From positions 11,982,001 to 12,046,000 of the forward strand of contig NC_085118.1 of assembly GCF_030269925.1 (NCBI RefSeq): DNA of 64,000 bases, written 5' to 3'. The DNA comes from Bombyx mori. Taxonomy: Eukaryota; Arthropoda; Insecta; Lepidoptera; Bombycidae. The notes below the pieces were generated by a model. That model searched no databases and had not been told where the DNA came from. It worked only from the letters and a program-made list of their open reading frames with translations. Made by a program: the position numbers and the translations under genes. This document shows positions 55,200 to 64,000 of this stretch, in pieces. Every line of letters starts with the position of its first letter. The stretch's first letter is position 1.

Positions 55200-56860
55200 G
55201 AGCTTAATGAGTTTTATCAGACCCGGTTTATCACCGATAATTTCATAATTTTCATAAAAATCCTCGCATGTATTCAATAGTAACAGCCAGTAGGTGATTG
55301 CAATGAAGTAGGAAACCTATGGAAATGAAACGTCAACTAAAATTTCGTGCCGCTGTGACGACATCTGGCCACAAAACATGGCGGCTTTAGTGCTGTGAAA
55401 AAGATTTCAATGTTATCAGGTTTTATCGATAAACGTTCTTGGCTCATTTTATTTTAAATATTGTTGAATATTATTTATTTGTAGAATTTATACTTTAATG
55501 GGAAGTAAGTAGGTATATTGTTATGTGCAAATATGATATGATTTAGATGGGTGAAATCTAAGACAAGTTCGTCCTTCTAATTTGCCAAGTAAACGATATG
55601 ATGATTTTTAAAAGTTGCTACACTGATTTTATAAAGTTGTTGTTTGTCGCGAAACATAAAGATATGGCGTAGTTCAAAGCCATCAGCCCATTTCTAGCAT
55701 GCTAAATGTTATCGTATTTTGAGTACGTGTTTTTCTTAGACTATTACAATCTATTCTAATTGTTTTGCTGACTCTAAAGTCCGTAACATAATACCGCAGC
55801 GCACCCCAAGGAAGGTGCGCCGCACCATTTGAATCACTTTCGCTTCAGAGTGTTTCAAATTTTTAACTTATCAAGGGACCGCGTGAAAAAAAAACACCTA
55901 CAGAACATTTATTCATTAATTACAAACGTCATTCCTTGTGACTTCCTCTCTAAAATCACTTAATTATTAAATATTTAACAAATTTACAATAGTGTTTTAC
56001 TCACTGCGGAATAAAACTATTTTATTTAAATACTTCCGAAGAGATTTTGTCGGTAGCCTTTTTCCCGAAATATCTAAACAGAATGTCTAAATATGTTTTG
56101 ATGACATATTTTAAAGTGGTATTTATGATTAGTGTCATGATCAATAGATTCCGACCGAAAAATGGATTTTTCGGATGAGGGCTCCATAATGAATTTAAAT
56201 ACATATAGATAATAGTTTTAGGACATCGACTTTCTTGAGATCCTATAAAATACGTTTTAATTATTATTTTTGTATGTTTTAAGCATGATAAATTATGAAA
56301 TTTTATATAATCAATCATATTAAATCGATATCATAGTCAATAAATAATGTACAACCCAAAACAGACGGCCGAACTGACGTGACAATGACATTTGGCGCGC
56401 TAAACATGGCGGATTTTCGGCCTCATAAGACGGAGACGGAGATATTTACGTATATTCATGTTTCATTTTATGTACGCACTGAAATACTGTTATATTGTTT
56501 TCCTGCGAGTTAAAGTGCTGAGGAAGAACGAGATAGATATATGTTTATGTATGTGCCTTCAAAATGGGTGCTATTTATATAAGCAATTGTACGTATAGAA
56601 CAATATGTCGTGTCCCTACTATATAGGTCTATGGTGATTGCAATGAAGTAGGAAACCTATGATTGACGGTCAAATATTGACACTGTCACTGTTCTACTGA
56701 CATTTGACAATACTGTAGTTTACCTTTCTTATTAGACGGGCAAAAGAATCCCAGCAAATCTTTGAAATTTAAACCGATATTTATTGAAATTTAATACAAA
56801 ATATGAAGATTGAAATTCATAAAGGGGATTGCCCACTCTCCATAGTGTGCTAGGCCCAAG
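55200..56860. other. Intergenic region between SCO and the cuticle gene
   Basis: It should contain the SCO promoter (just above 55160). The only structure I see is a 29 bp exact direct repeat, starting GGTGATTGCAATGAAGTAGG, at 55293-55321 and 56633-56661. No coding exon is recognised. Confidence 0.5.
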
Positions 56861-56878
56861 GTGGACATTAAATATTAC

Positions 56879-56885
56879 TATAAAA
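56879..56885 (+). promoter_or_regulatory. TATA box of the cuticular protein gene
   Basis: TATAAAA lies 43 bp before the first codon block and about 25-30 bp before TTCTTCACTTC (56901), a plausible initiator. TATA promoters are usual for insect cuticle genes. Confidence 0.6.
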
Positions 56886-56927
56886 ATGGACTGATTCCAA
56901 TTCTTCACTTCAAGACTTCAACTAAAA

Positions 56928-58068
56928 ATGTTTCGAATTTTATGTGTAAGTTTTTTTTAAGTCGAAAACCTAGAACTGTGACTATTAAGTAATTTTTTTA
57001 TTATTATTTTGTTTCTTTTTAGATCACTCTTTTGGCGCTAAGTACATTATTGATAAATACGTCTGCCCAAGAATACCTGCCTCCTAAAGTTGGGCTGAAG
57101 AAATCTATAGCAGAACCAACGGTATGTTATTACATGAATTGTTAATGAAGAAAGAAAAAAATGTATTCTTGGCGCATTTTCCGAAGCTCAAATTTTGTTT
57201 TATTTTTACTTTTGATTGCTAAGATGGATGGACGAGTTCATGGCCCACCTGGTGTTAAATTGTCACCTGAGCCCGTTGACATCAATCACGTTACCACCAC
57301 CTACCTTGAGACACGAGTGCTAAGTCTCAGTTTTTACAGTACAACCGCTGCCCCGCCCTTCAAACTGAAACGCACTACTGCTTCACGGCAGAAATAACCG
57401 GAGTGATGGTATACTTGCGGGCCCACAAAACGCCCTACCACAAATAATTACGCAAATTACACGATGTTACACCTTCAGCGTTTAAGTCATTCCTGAATTT
57501 TTGTTTAGTATGTATGTATTTCATTCGAAAAATCGGTACCTGCCTTCGGGATTCGAACACCGGCACAGTCGGATCGCTCGATACGAACGCACCGAGCATC
57601 CTTTAGGCCTTGACGACTAGCTCAATTATAAGTTTGTTATTCTCATTATACTATTTACGAAATTCGCATATTCCGATGTTTTCAAAATTCCGTCGTCCGC
57701 GTACCACGAAAACCCATAGATACAACAAATTGATAACTTCTGTCCACCTTGGAGCTCACAACTCTACAGATTGAATTTTAAAAAAAAGGCTATTGTATCC
57801 AAACTGGAATGCAGACCGTTCTGAAAGAGAAACACCTAAGCGTACCTTGATTCGTCTACCCATAAAGCTGATTAAATTTGATTTTAATCAGCTGCCAGCC
57901 AATTACGATTTTGCGTACGACGTGCAAGATAACGCAGTCAGCTTAGACTTCGGCCACAACGAGAAGAGGAAGGACGATCACGCGTCCGGCTCCTACCACG
58001 TGCTTCTCCCCGACGGAAGGACGCAGCTCGTCGAGTACGAAGCCGGACCAGACGGATACAAACCACAG
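56928..58068 (+). CDS. RR-type cuticular protein, 5' exons (3' end not in window)
   Basis: Secreted chitin-binding structural protein of the exoskeleton. Exons: 56928-56945, 57023-57121, 57892-58068, all phase 0, giving 98 codons. Residues 1-21 form a signal peptide with hydrophobic LLALSTLLINTSA before QEYLPP. Exon 3 encodes the Rebers-Riddiford core: YDFAYDVQDNAVSLDFGHNE, then GSYHVLLPDGRTQLVEYEAG and GPDGYKPQ. The exon ends at CAG|GTGCTA. If unspliced it would stop seven codons later at 58090-58092. Family members usually continue, so a further exon beyond 64000 is likely, on the far side of a LINE insertion. RR-1 versus RR-2 is not certain. Confidence 0.85.
57206..57620 (-). mobile_element. 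Bm1 SINE, diverged, with head
   Basis: TTGCTAAGATGGATGGACGA through the body to GGGATTCGAACACCGGCACA and TTTAGGCCTTGACGACTAG. It lies in intron 2 of the cuticle gene. Confidence 0.85.
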
Positions 58069-58424
58069 GTGCTATATTTATTCAAACAGTAGCTCACATT
58101 TCGGTCTTTACGGTGTAATCTGTACAAAGTAAACACTACCTTTTGGGGACTTTTTGGCGGTAACGCGAGGAGTGAAGATGTGTGATTTGTTTTATTTTGT
58201 CTATTTAGTGTTTCTTCAGGTTTAAATGTGTAATAACGGTTGCTAATTAATTGTTTAATATCTGTGAAAGTGCACAAATGTGGGAAAATAAAACAAAGCC
58301 GCTGGACGTAACTTCTCGGGATCCTCCAAAAAGTGCACTGAAAAAATCTCAGTATAAATGACCACCATTTTACTGAGATTATTTCCGATAGAGGCACCCG
58401 TCACGCGCGGACGTGCTCATCGAC

Positions 58425-58640
58425 CACTCGATCGCCCGGCCTTTGTTCGCCCGGCTTTTGTTAGCCCGGCCATTGTTCGCGCGGCCTGTGTTCGTGGTAC
58501 ATCTGCCGACTAAGTGCTCTTCCTGGAAGTTTTTATTTGTTTTGTTTCCTTTTGTTATTTCTGTGTTCGTGGTACATCTGCCGACATACTGTCTTCCTGG
58601 AAGTGTTTAATTGTTTTGTTTCTTTTTGTTATTTCCGTTT
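58425..58640 (+). repeat. LINE 5' UTR tandem repeats
   Basis: Four short units around CGCCCGGCCTTTGTT (58433-58490) are followed by two units of about 72 bp, each starting GTGTTCGTGGTACATCTGCC and containing CTTCCTGGAAG and TTTTGTTATTTC. Repeated monomers of this kind can act as internal promoters (inference). Confidence 0.75.
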
Positions 58641-58787
58641 TGTTGTGATTTTTCTTTGTCCTGCAGTAATCGTGCCGCATCGCCACCTGTGTTCAATAGA
58701 ACCGCTCAGGTCCGAGAAGTTGGGGCCTCGCCGCAAGGCGAGTGTTTTCTAAGACCCAGGGTAGCCCCACCTGGGCACGTAGACATC

Positions 58788-60410
58788 ATGGACGCTGTAT
58801 TTGCGGAATTTCTCCGGCTTCGCTACCCAAAGCTCACTTCCGAGTTTCAGGCCTTCAAGGCCGATCACACTGCGAGCCCTCTCGTGGACTCCACCGAGGT
58901 CACTGCTCCTGCGTCGCCTGTACCTGCGTGCAAAGCTTCTGCATCGAGCACCGCAGCCTCCGTCGTGCCTGCCGTTCCCGCGTCGCCTATACTGGCGAGT
59001 AAAACTGCTGCGTCGTCCGCCGTGGTCACCGTTCCAGCAGCGCGATCATCCGCGGCCTCCGTCGCGCCGTCCAAAACACCTACTCGTAGGTCACCTGCGC
59101 CCGCCTCCTCGTCCTCCGACTCTGACTCGGAGATGGAGGTCGACCTCGCTCCCGCCTCATCGACGGATGGATTCACCCTGGTGCAAAAGGGTAAGAAGCG
59201 TGCCGCGGAGTCTCGAGCTCCCGCGGCCGCTAAAATTAGCAAAGCCGCGAACGCGTCGCGCCCCCGCCCTCAGACTCCCGTTGCGCCTCCAGCCCGTGCC
59301 ACTCCGTCGCCGCGTCCGGTGGCACAAAATAAAGCCCAGACCCCTCCCCCGGTAATCCTTCAAGAGAAGGCAGCTTGGGAACGAGTTTCCCTGGCCCTTA
59401 AGGCCAAAAATATCAATTTTACGAATGCCCGTAACCTCGCGAACGGCATTCAAATTAAGGTTCGAACATCCGACGACCATAGGGCCCTCTCTTCTTACCT
59501 CCGTAAGGAGCGTATAAGTTTCCACACATATACGCTCCAGGAGGAGCGCGAACTCCGTGCCGTTATACGTGGCATCCCTAAAGAGTTGGATGCCGAGCTC
59601 GTCAAGGCCGACCTTCTCGAACAAGGCCTACCGGTTAACTCCGTACACCGCATGCACACAGGCCGCGGAAGGGAGCCATATAATATGGTTCTCGTCGCCC
59701 TCCAGCCTACCCCCGAGGGTAAGCAAATATTCAACATCCGAACGGTCTGTAGCCTTTCCGGAATCGCAGTCGAAACCCCACACAAGAAAGGCACACCTAG
59801 CCAGTGCCATAACTGCCAATTATACGGGCATTCTTCCCGTAACTGTCACGCGCGCCCCCGATGCGTCAAGTGCTTAGGCGATCACGCCACGGCCCTATGC
59901 ACTCGCGATCAAAAAACCGCGACAGAACCGCCTAGCTGCGTCCTGTGTCGAACACAGGGTCACCCCGCAAATTACCGCGGATGCCCCCGAGCCCCGAAAA
60001 TAAATCGCCGCGTCGCCCGCCAAAACCGCCTCCGAGCTTCCGGCCCAGACATCAAAGCCTCGGCACCCTCTGTGTCGCAGGCTAAGCCAGCGTTCGTTCC
60101 GGCGCCGGTGCCCAGTGTCTCGGCCTGGGCGAAACCGCTGCCGTACATGAACACGGCTACAACTCCCTCCTCCGCGATTCGTCCCGCCCCCGCGACTCGT
60201 CCCTCTCCCGCGACTTGCCCTCCGACCGCGTCCGACAATCTCGCTTTAGCGATCGACTTCTTTCAGTCGATCAACTTTGAGCGCGTTAACGCTTTGGGCG
60301 ACGCCATTCGCTCTGCCTCCACTGCACAACACTTTATCGCCGTTGTGCAAGAATACGCCGACGTATACGCGTCATTAAATACGTACGTCCTCCCCTCACT
60401 CCGCCGGTAA
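58788..60410 (+). CDS. LINE ORF1, gag-like protein
   Basis: 540 codons from ATG 58788 (MDAVFAEFLRLRYP). The frame is open further upstream to 58611, but that stretch is 5' UTR-like. Residues 30-200 are Ala/Pro/Ser-rich and disordered. An RNA-recognition-like core (about 205-330) follows, with three zinc knuckles: CHNCQLYGHSSRNC, CVKCLGDHATALC and CVLCRTQGHPANYRGC. It should bind the LINE RNA. The stop is TAA, then TCA, then the ORF2 ATG, suggesting termination-reinitiation. Confidence 0.88.
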   Translation: MDAVFAEFLRLRYPKLTSEFQAFKADHTASPLVDSTEVTAPASPVPACKASASSTAASVVPAVPASPILASKTAASSAVVTVPAARSSAASVAPSKTPTRRSPAPASSSSDSDSEMEVDLAPASSTDGFTLVQKGKKRAAESRAPAAAKISKAANASRPRPQTPVAPPARATPSPRPVAQNKAQTPPPVILQEKAAWERVSLALKAKNINFTNARNLANGIQIKVRTSDDHRALSSYLRKERISFHTYTLQEERELRAVIRGIPKELDAELVKADLLEQGLPVNSVHRMHTGRGREPYNMVLVALQPTPEGKQIFNIRTVCSLSGIAVETPHKKGTPSQCHNCQLYGHSSRNCHARPRCVKCLGDHATALCTRDQKTATEPPSCVLCRTQGHPANYRGCPRAPKINRRVARQNRLRASGPDIKASAPSVSQAKPAFVPAPVPSVSAWAKPLPYMNTATTPSSAIRPAPATRPSPATCPPTASDNLALAIDFFQSINFERVNALGDAIRSASTAQHFIAVVQEYADVYASLNTYVLPSLRR

Positions 60411-60413
60411 TCA

Positions 60414-63290
60414 ATGGCGTATATAAGTAGAATAAAGCCCCTATCCGTAACGATAGGATTTTTTAACGCTTACGGTCTCGCAAATCAGCGTGATCAGGTT
60501 TCTGACTTTTTGCGTGACCATCAAATTGATATCTTTTTAGTGCAGGAGACCCTACTTAAGCCCGCGCGCCGTGACCCTAAAATCGCGAACTATAACATGG
60601 TCAGGAACGACAGGCTCTCTGCTCGTGGTGGTGGTACCGTCATTTACTATAGAAGAGCCCTGCATTGCGTCCCACTCGATCCTCCCGCGCTCGCTAATAT
60701 CGAAGCATCAGTGTGCCGAATCTCACTGACGGGACACGCGCCGATCGTTATCGCGTCCGTTTATCTTCCACCGGATAAGATCGTTCTAAGCAGTGATATC
60801 GAGGCGCTGCTCGGCATGGGGAGCTCTGTCATTCTGGCGGGCGACCTAAATTGTAAACACATTAGGTGGAACTCACACACCACAACCCCGAATGGCAGGC
60901 GGCTTGACGCGTTAGTCGATAATCTCGCCTTCGATATCGTCGCTCCGCTAACCCCGACTCACTACCCGCTAAATATCACGCATCGCCCGGATATACTCGA
61001 CATAGCGTTATTAAAAAACGTAACTCTGCGCTTACACTCGATCGAAGTAGTTTCAGAGTTAGATTCAGACCACCGTCCCGTCGTTATGAAGCTCGGTCGC
61101 GCTTCCGATTCCGTTCCCGTCACGAGGACTGTGGTGGATTGGCACACGCTGGGCATCAGCCTGGCTGAATCTGATCCACCATCGCTACCGTTTAGCCCGG
61201 ACTCTACCCCGTCTCCTCAGGATACCGCTGAAGCCATAGACATCTTAACGTCACACATCACCTCGACATTAGATAGGTCATCGAAACAAGTTGTAGCGGA
61301 GGACTTCCTTCACCGCTTCAAATTGTCCGACGATATTAGGGAACTCCTTAGAGCTAAGAACGCCTCGATACGCGCCTACGACAGGTATCCTACCGCGGAA
61401 AATCGTATTCGAATGCGTGCCCTACAACGCGACGTAAAGTCTCGCATCGCCGAAGTCCGAGATGCCAGATGGTCTGATTTCTTAGAAGGACTCGCGCCCT
61501 CCCAAAGGTCTTACTACCGCTTAGCTCGTACTCTCAAATCGGATACGGTAGTAACTATGCCCCCCCTCGTAGGCCCCTCAGGCCGACTCACGGCGTTCGA
61601 TGATGACGAAAAAGCAGAGCTGCTGGCCGATACATTGCAAACCCAGTGCACGCCCAGCACTCAATCCGTGGACCCTGTGCATGTAGAATTAGTAGACAGT
61701 GAGGTAGAACGCAGAGCCTCCTTGCCACCCTCTGATGTATTACCACCCGTCACCCCGATGGAAGTTAAAGACTTGATCAAAGACCTACGTCCTCGCAAGG
61801 CTCCCGGTTCCGACGGTATATCCAACCGCGTTATTAAACTTCTACCCGTCCAACTCATCGTGATGTTGGCATCTATTTTCAATGCCGCTATGGCGAACTG
61901 TATCTTTCCCGCGGTGTGGAAAGAAGCGGACGTTATCGGCATACATAAACCCGGTAAACCAAAAAATCATCCGACGAGCTACCGCCCGATTAGCCTCCTC
62001 ATGTCTCTAGGCAAACTGTATGAGCGTCTGCTCTACAAACGCCTCAGAGACTTCGTCTCATCCAAGGGCATTCTCATCGATGAACAATTCGGATTCCGTA
62101 CAAATCACTCATGCGTTCAACAGGTGCACCGCCTCACGGAGCACATTCTTGTGGGGCTTAATCGACCAAAACCGTTATACACGGGAGCTCTCTTCTTCGA
62201 CGTCGCAAAAGCGTTCGACAAAGTCTGGCACAACGGTTTGATTTTCAAACTATTCAACATGGGTGTGCCGGATAGTCTCGTGCTCATCATACGGGACTTC
62301 TTGTCGAACCGCTCTTTTCGATATCGAGTCGAGGGAACCCGCTCCTCCCCACGACCTCTCACAGCTGGAGTCCCGCAAGGCTCTGTCCTCTCACCCCTCC
62401 TATTTAGCTTATTCGTTAACGATATTCCCCGGTCGCCGCCGACCCATTTAGCTTTATTCGCCGACGACACGACTGTTTACTATTCCAGTAGAAACAAGTC
62501 CCTAATCGCGAAGAAGCTTCAGAGCGCAGCCCTAGCCCTAGGACAGTGGTTCCGAAAATGGCGCATAGACATCAACCCAGCGAAAAGTACTGCGGTGCTC
62601 TTTCAGAGGGGAAGCTCCGCACGGATTTCCTCCCGTATTAGGAGGAGGAATCTCACACCCCCGATTACTCTCTTTAGTCAATCCATACCCTGGGCCAGGA
62701 AGGTCAAGTACCTGGGCGTTACCCTGGATGCATCGATGACATTCCGCCCGCATATAAAATCAGTCCGTGACCGTGCCGCGTTTATTCTCGGTAGACTCTA
62801 CCCCATGATTTGTAAGCGGAGTAAAATGTCCCTTCGGAACAAGGTGACACTTTACAAAACTTGCATAAGGCCCGTCATGACTTACGCGAGTGTGGTGTTC
62901 GCTCACGCGGTCCGCACGCACATAGACACCCTTCAATCTCTACAATCCCGCTTTTGCAGGTTAGCCGTCGGAGCTCCGTGGTTCGTGAGGAACGTTGACC
63001 TACACGACGACCTGGACCTCGAATCTATACAGAAATACATGAAGTCAGCGTCGGAACGGTACTTCGATAAGGCTATGCGTCATGATAATCGCCTTATCGT
63101 AGCCGCCGCTGACTACTCCCCGAATCCTGATCATGCAGGAGCCAGTCACCGTCGACGCCCTAGACACGTCCTTACGGATCCATCAGATCCAATAACCTTC
63201 GCACTAGACGCCTTCAGCTCTAGGAGCAGGCTTAGGGACCTCGGTAACCGTACTCGTCGAACTCGACAAAGAGTTCGCCGTGCAACCTAA
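60414..63290 (+). CDS. LINE ORF2, endonuclease and reverse transcriptase
   Basis: 958 codons. An APE-type endonuclease occupies about residues 10-230: FFNAYGL, LVQETLL (catalytic Glu), AGDLNCKH and SDHRPVVM (catalytic Asp-His). The RT lies at about 490-760 with YRPISLLMSLGKLYERL, FDVAKAFDKVWH, TAGVPQGSVLSPLLFS and the catalytic LFADDTTVYY (near residue 683). No RNase H domain is obvious, which fits jockey. The C-terminus is Arg-rich. It starts 3 bp after the ORF1 stop. Confidence 0.93.
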   Translation: MAYISRIKPLSVTIGFFNAYGLANQRDQVSDFLRDHQIDIFLVQETLLKPARRDPKIANYNMVRNDRLSARGGGTVIYYRRALHCVPLDPPALANIEASVCRISLTGHAPIVIASVYLPPDKIVLSSDIEALLGMGSSVILAGDLNCKHIRWNSHTTTPNGRRLDALVDNLAFDIVAPLTPTHYPLNITHRPDILDIALLKNVTLRLHSIEVVSELDSDHRPVVMKLGRASDSVPVTRTVVDWHTLGISLAESDPPSLPFSPDSTPSPQDTAEAIDILTSHITSTLDRSSKQVVAEDFLHRFKLSDDIRELLRAKNASIRAYDRYPTAENRIRMRALQRDVKSRIAEVRDARWSDFLEGLAPSQRSYYRLARTLKSDTVVTMPPLVGPSGRLTAFDDDEKAELLADTLQTQCTPSTQSVDPVHVELVDSEVERRASLPPSDVLPPVTPMEVKDLIKDLRPRKAPGSDGISNRVIKLLPVQLIVMLASIFNAAMANCIFPAVWKEADVIGIHKPGKPKNHPTSYRPISLLMSLGKLYERLLYKRLRDFVSSKGILIDEQFGFRTNHSCVQQVHRLTEHILVGLNRPKPLYTGALFFDVAKAFDKVWHNGLIFKLFNMGVPDSLVLIIRDFLSNRSFRYRVEGTRSSPRPLTAGVPQGSVLSPLLFSLFVNDIPRSPPTHLALFADDTTVYYSSRNKSLIAKKLQSAALALGQWFRKWRIDINPAKSTAVLFQRGSSARISSRIRRRNLTPPITLFSQSIPWARKVKYLGVTLDASMTFRPHIKSVRDRAAFILGRLYPMICKRSKMSLRNKVTLYKTCIRPVMTYASVVFAHAVRTHIDTLQSLQSRFCRLAVGAPWFVRNVDLHDDLDLESIQKYMKSASERYFDKAMRHDNRLIVAAADYSPNPDHAGASHRRRPRHVLTDPSDPITFALDAFSSRSRLRDLGNRTRRTRQRVRRAT

Positions 63291-63748
63291 CCCATGAATC
63301 AGCTCGCTGAGTTTCTCGCCGGATCTTCTCAGCGGGTCGCGATTCCGATCCGGTAGTAGATTCATTCGCGAAGCAGCTGCTCTTGAGCTGTTAGGTCTCC
63401 TTCGGAGGCGCTCGGGTAGCTGTTAGCAAATCCCACCCCTCCTGGCTGAGCCTTTGCTCGCCCACCTGTCCTGGTGAAACTGGAAAGGCCTCCGGGCCAC
63501 CAGTAATCCTTCAATCATAAAAAAAAAAAAAAAAATAAAAAAAAAAAAAAAAAAAATACTGAGATTATATTTCATCCCATTTTATTTTATTTCATCCCAG
63601 TTAATTAATGTCTCAAATTAATCATCTTCATTTTATTTCATTTCTCTCCATATTATCATTTTTCATAAAAATAAGAATATAAATTAAAATAAGACGTAAA
63701 GATCTTAGTTACCAGGTCATAAAATCCCATAAAAAACCTTTTGATTGA

Positions 63749-64000
63749 CTCGGTGGTGCGATAGGTAGTTAGCGGCTCTAACTGTTGCGACGAGGGTCGT
63801 GGGTTCGATTCCCACACCGAGCAAACATTCGTGTGATGAACAGATTTATTTGCTGTTTGTCTAAGTGTTGATTTATCTAAATATGTATAAATTTAAACGT
63901 ATATAAATATGTATGTCTGTCTCTGGGACCCATAACACAGGGGATCCTAATTTAATGACTGTGCGTGATTTGTTCCGGGCTTTTTTTTTTCGGAATTCGT
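63749..64000 (+). mobile_element. tRNA-derived SINE (runs past the window end)
   Basis: The first 73 nt mimic a tRNA: 7 bp acceptor stem CTCGGTG/CACCGAG, T-arm GTGGGTTCGATTCCCAC with a perfect stem and B box. They are joined to a long tail (TTTGCTGTTTGTCTAAGTGT, GGGACCCATAACACAGGGGA). The D-arm does not fold canonically and no separate gene boundary exists, so this is a SINE head rather than a functional tRNA gene. Confidence 0.65.

Larger units (their letters stand above)
58383..63556 (+). mobile_element. Full-length jockey-group LINE
   Basis: About 5.17 kb: 5' UTR with repeats, ORF1 (58788-60410), ORF2 (60414-63290), a 250 bp 3' UTR and a poly(A) interrupted by one T. The target duplication TACTGAGATTAT lies at 58371-58382 and 63557-63568. 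Both frames are intact, so it could be an active master. Most LINE 3' fragments in this window descend from this group. Confidence 0.9.
58146..63735 (+). mobile_element. Retroposon family X, copy D, split by a LINE
   Basis: The left part 58146-58382 starts GGGACTTTTTGGCGGTAACG; the right part 63557-63735 ends CATAAAATCCCATAAAAAA. Outer target duplication ACCTTTTG (58138-58145 and 63736-63743) proves it inserted as one unit. The LINE broke it at TACTGAGATTAT. Confidence 0.8.

Noticed and set aside
59157..60238. Several - strand frames across LINE ORF1
   Set aside because: GC-rich antisense shadows; ORF1 zinc knuckles are on +.
63749..63821. Functional tRNA gene
   Set aside because: Acceptor and T stems are good, but the D-arm is not canonical and the sequence continues as a SINE body.

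Overview
The window is insect nuclear DNA, almost certainly from the silkworm Bombyx mori or a very close relative. About twenty copies of the Bm1 SINE (tRNA-like head, A-rich tail) are scattered over both strands. They are mixed with 3' ends of jockey-type LINEs, Helitron-like elements, and small interrupted genes with GT-AG introns. There is no bacterial or organellar signal.

Host genes, left to right. (1) A Klhl10-like BTB-BACK-Kelch gene on + (2346-14710). I assembled it as ten exons whose phases all agree, giving 639 codons. (2) A possible small unannotated gene on + (exons 16406-16490 and 20605-20684). (3) A mitochondrial carrier (SLC25) on - (22073-21076, 294 codons). (4) A ZAD plus 12-finger C2H2 zinc-finger gene on + (30823-52032, 13 exons, 711 codons), swollen by nested transposons. 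(5) A SCO1/SCO2 copper chaperone gene on - (55160-52206, 5 exons, 251 codons), tail to tail with the zinc-finger gene. (6) The 5' part of an RR-type cuticular protein gene on + (56928-58068 and probably beyond), whose third intron holds a full-length LINE.

Mobile DNA makes up most of the remainder. The best-preserved elements are these. First, a complete Ty3/gypsy errantivirus-like provirus (35493-44462) has identical-looking 229 bp LTRs, a 4 bp target duplication, and open gag, pol and env. A textbook -1 slippery heptamer sits just before the gag stop, and env is open only from a splice acceptor. Second, a 3141 bp non-autonomous LTR element (27110-30250) has 311 bp LTRs differing at one position. 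It carries a copia-type half-tRNA-iMet primer site and a 5 bp target duplication, but no coding capacity: its interior is strand-asymmetric purine-rich tandem repeats. Third, an intact two-ORF jockey-group LINE (58383-63556) lies between 12 bp target duplications. Fourth, a dispersed roughly 400 bp retroposon, called family X here, has four copies; three of them are hosts or neighbours of the larger elements.

Insertions are nested and can be ordered. A Bm1 in zinc-finger intron 5 is split first by a MITE and again by the provirus. One X copy is split by the copia-type element and another by the LINE. No CRISPR, operon or phage content is present. The most novel-looking objects are the copia-type satellite-filled element, retroposon family X, the 162 bp insert at 24072-24233, and the orphan exon pair downstream of Klhl10.
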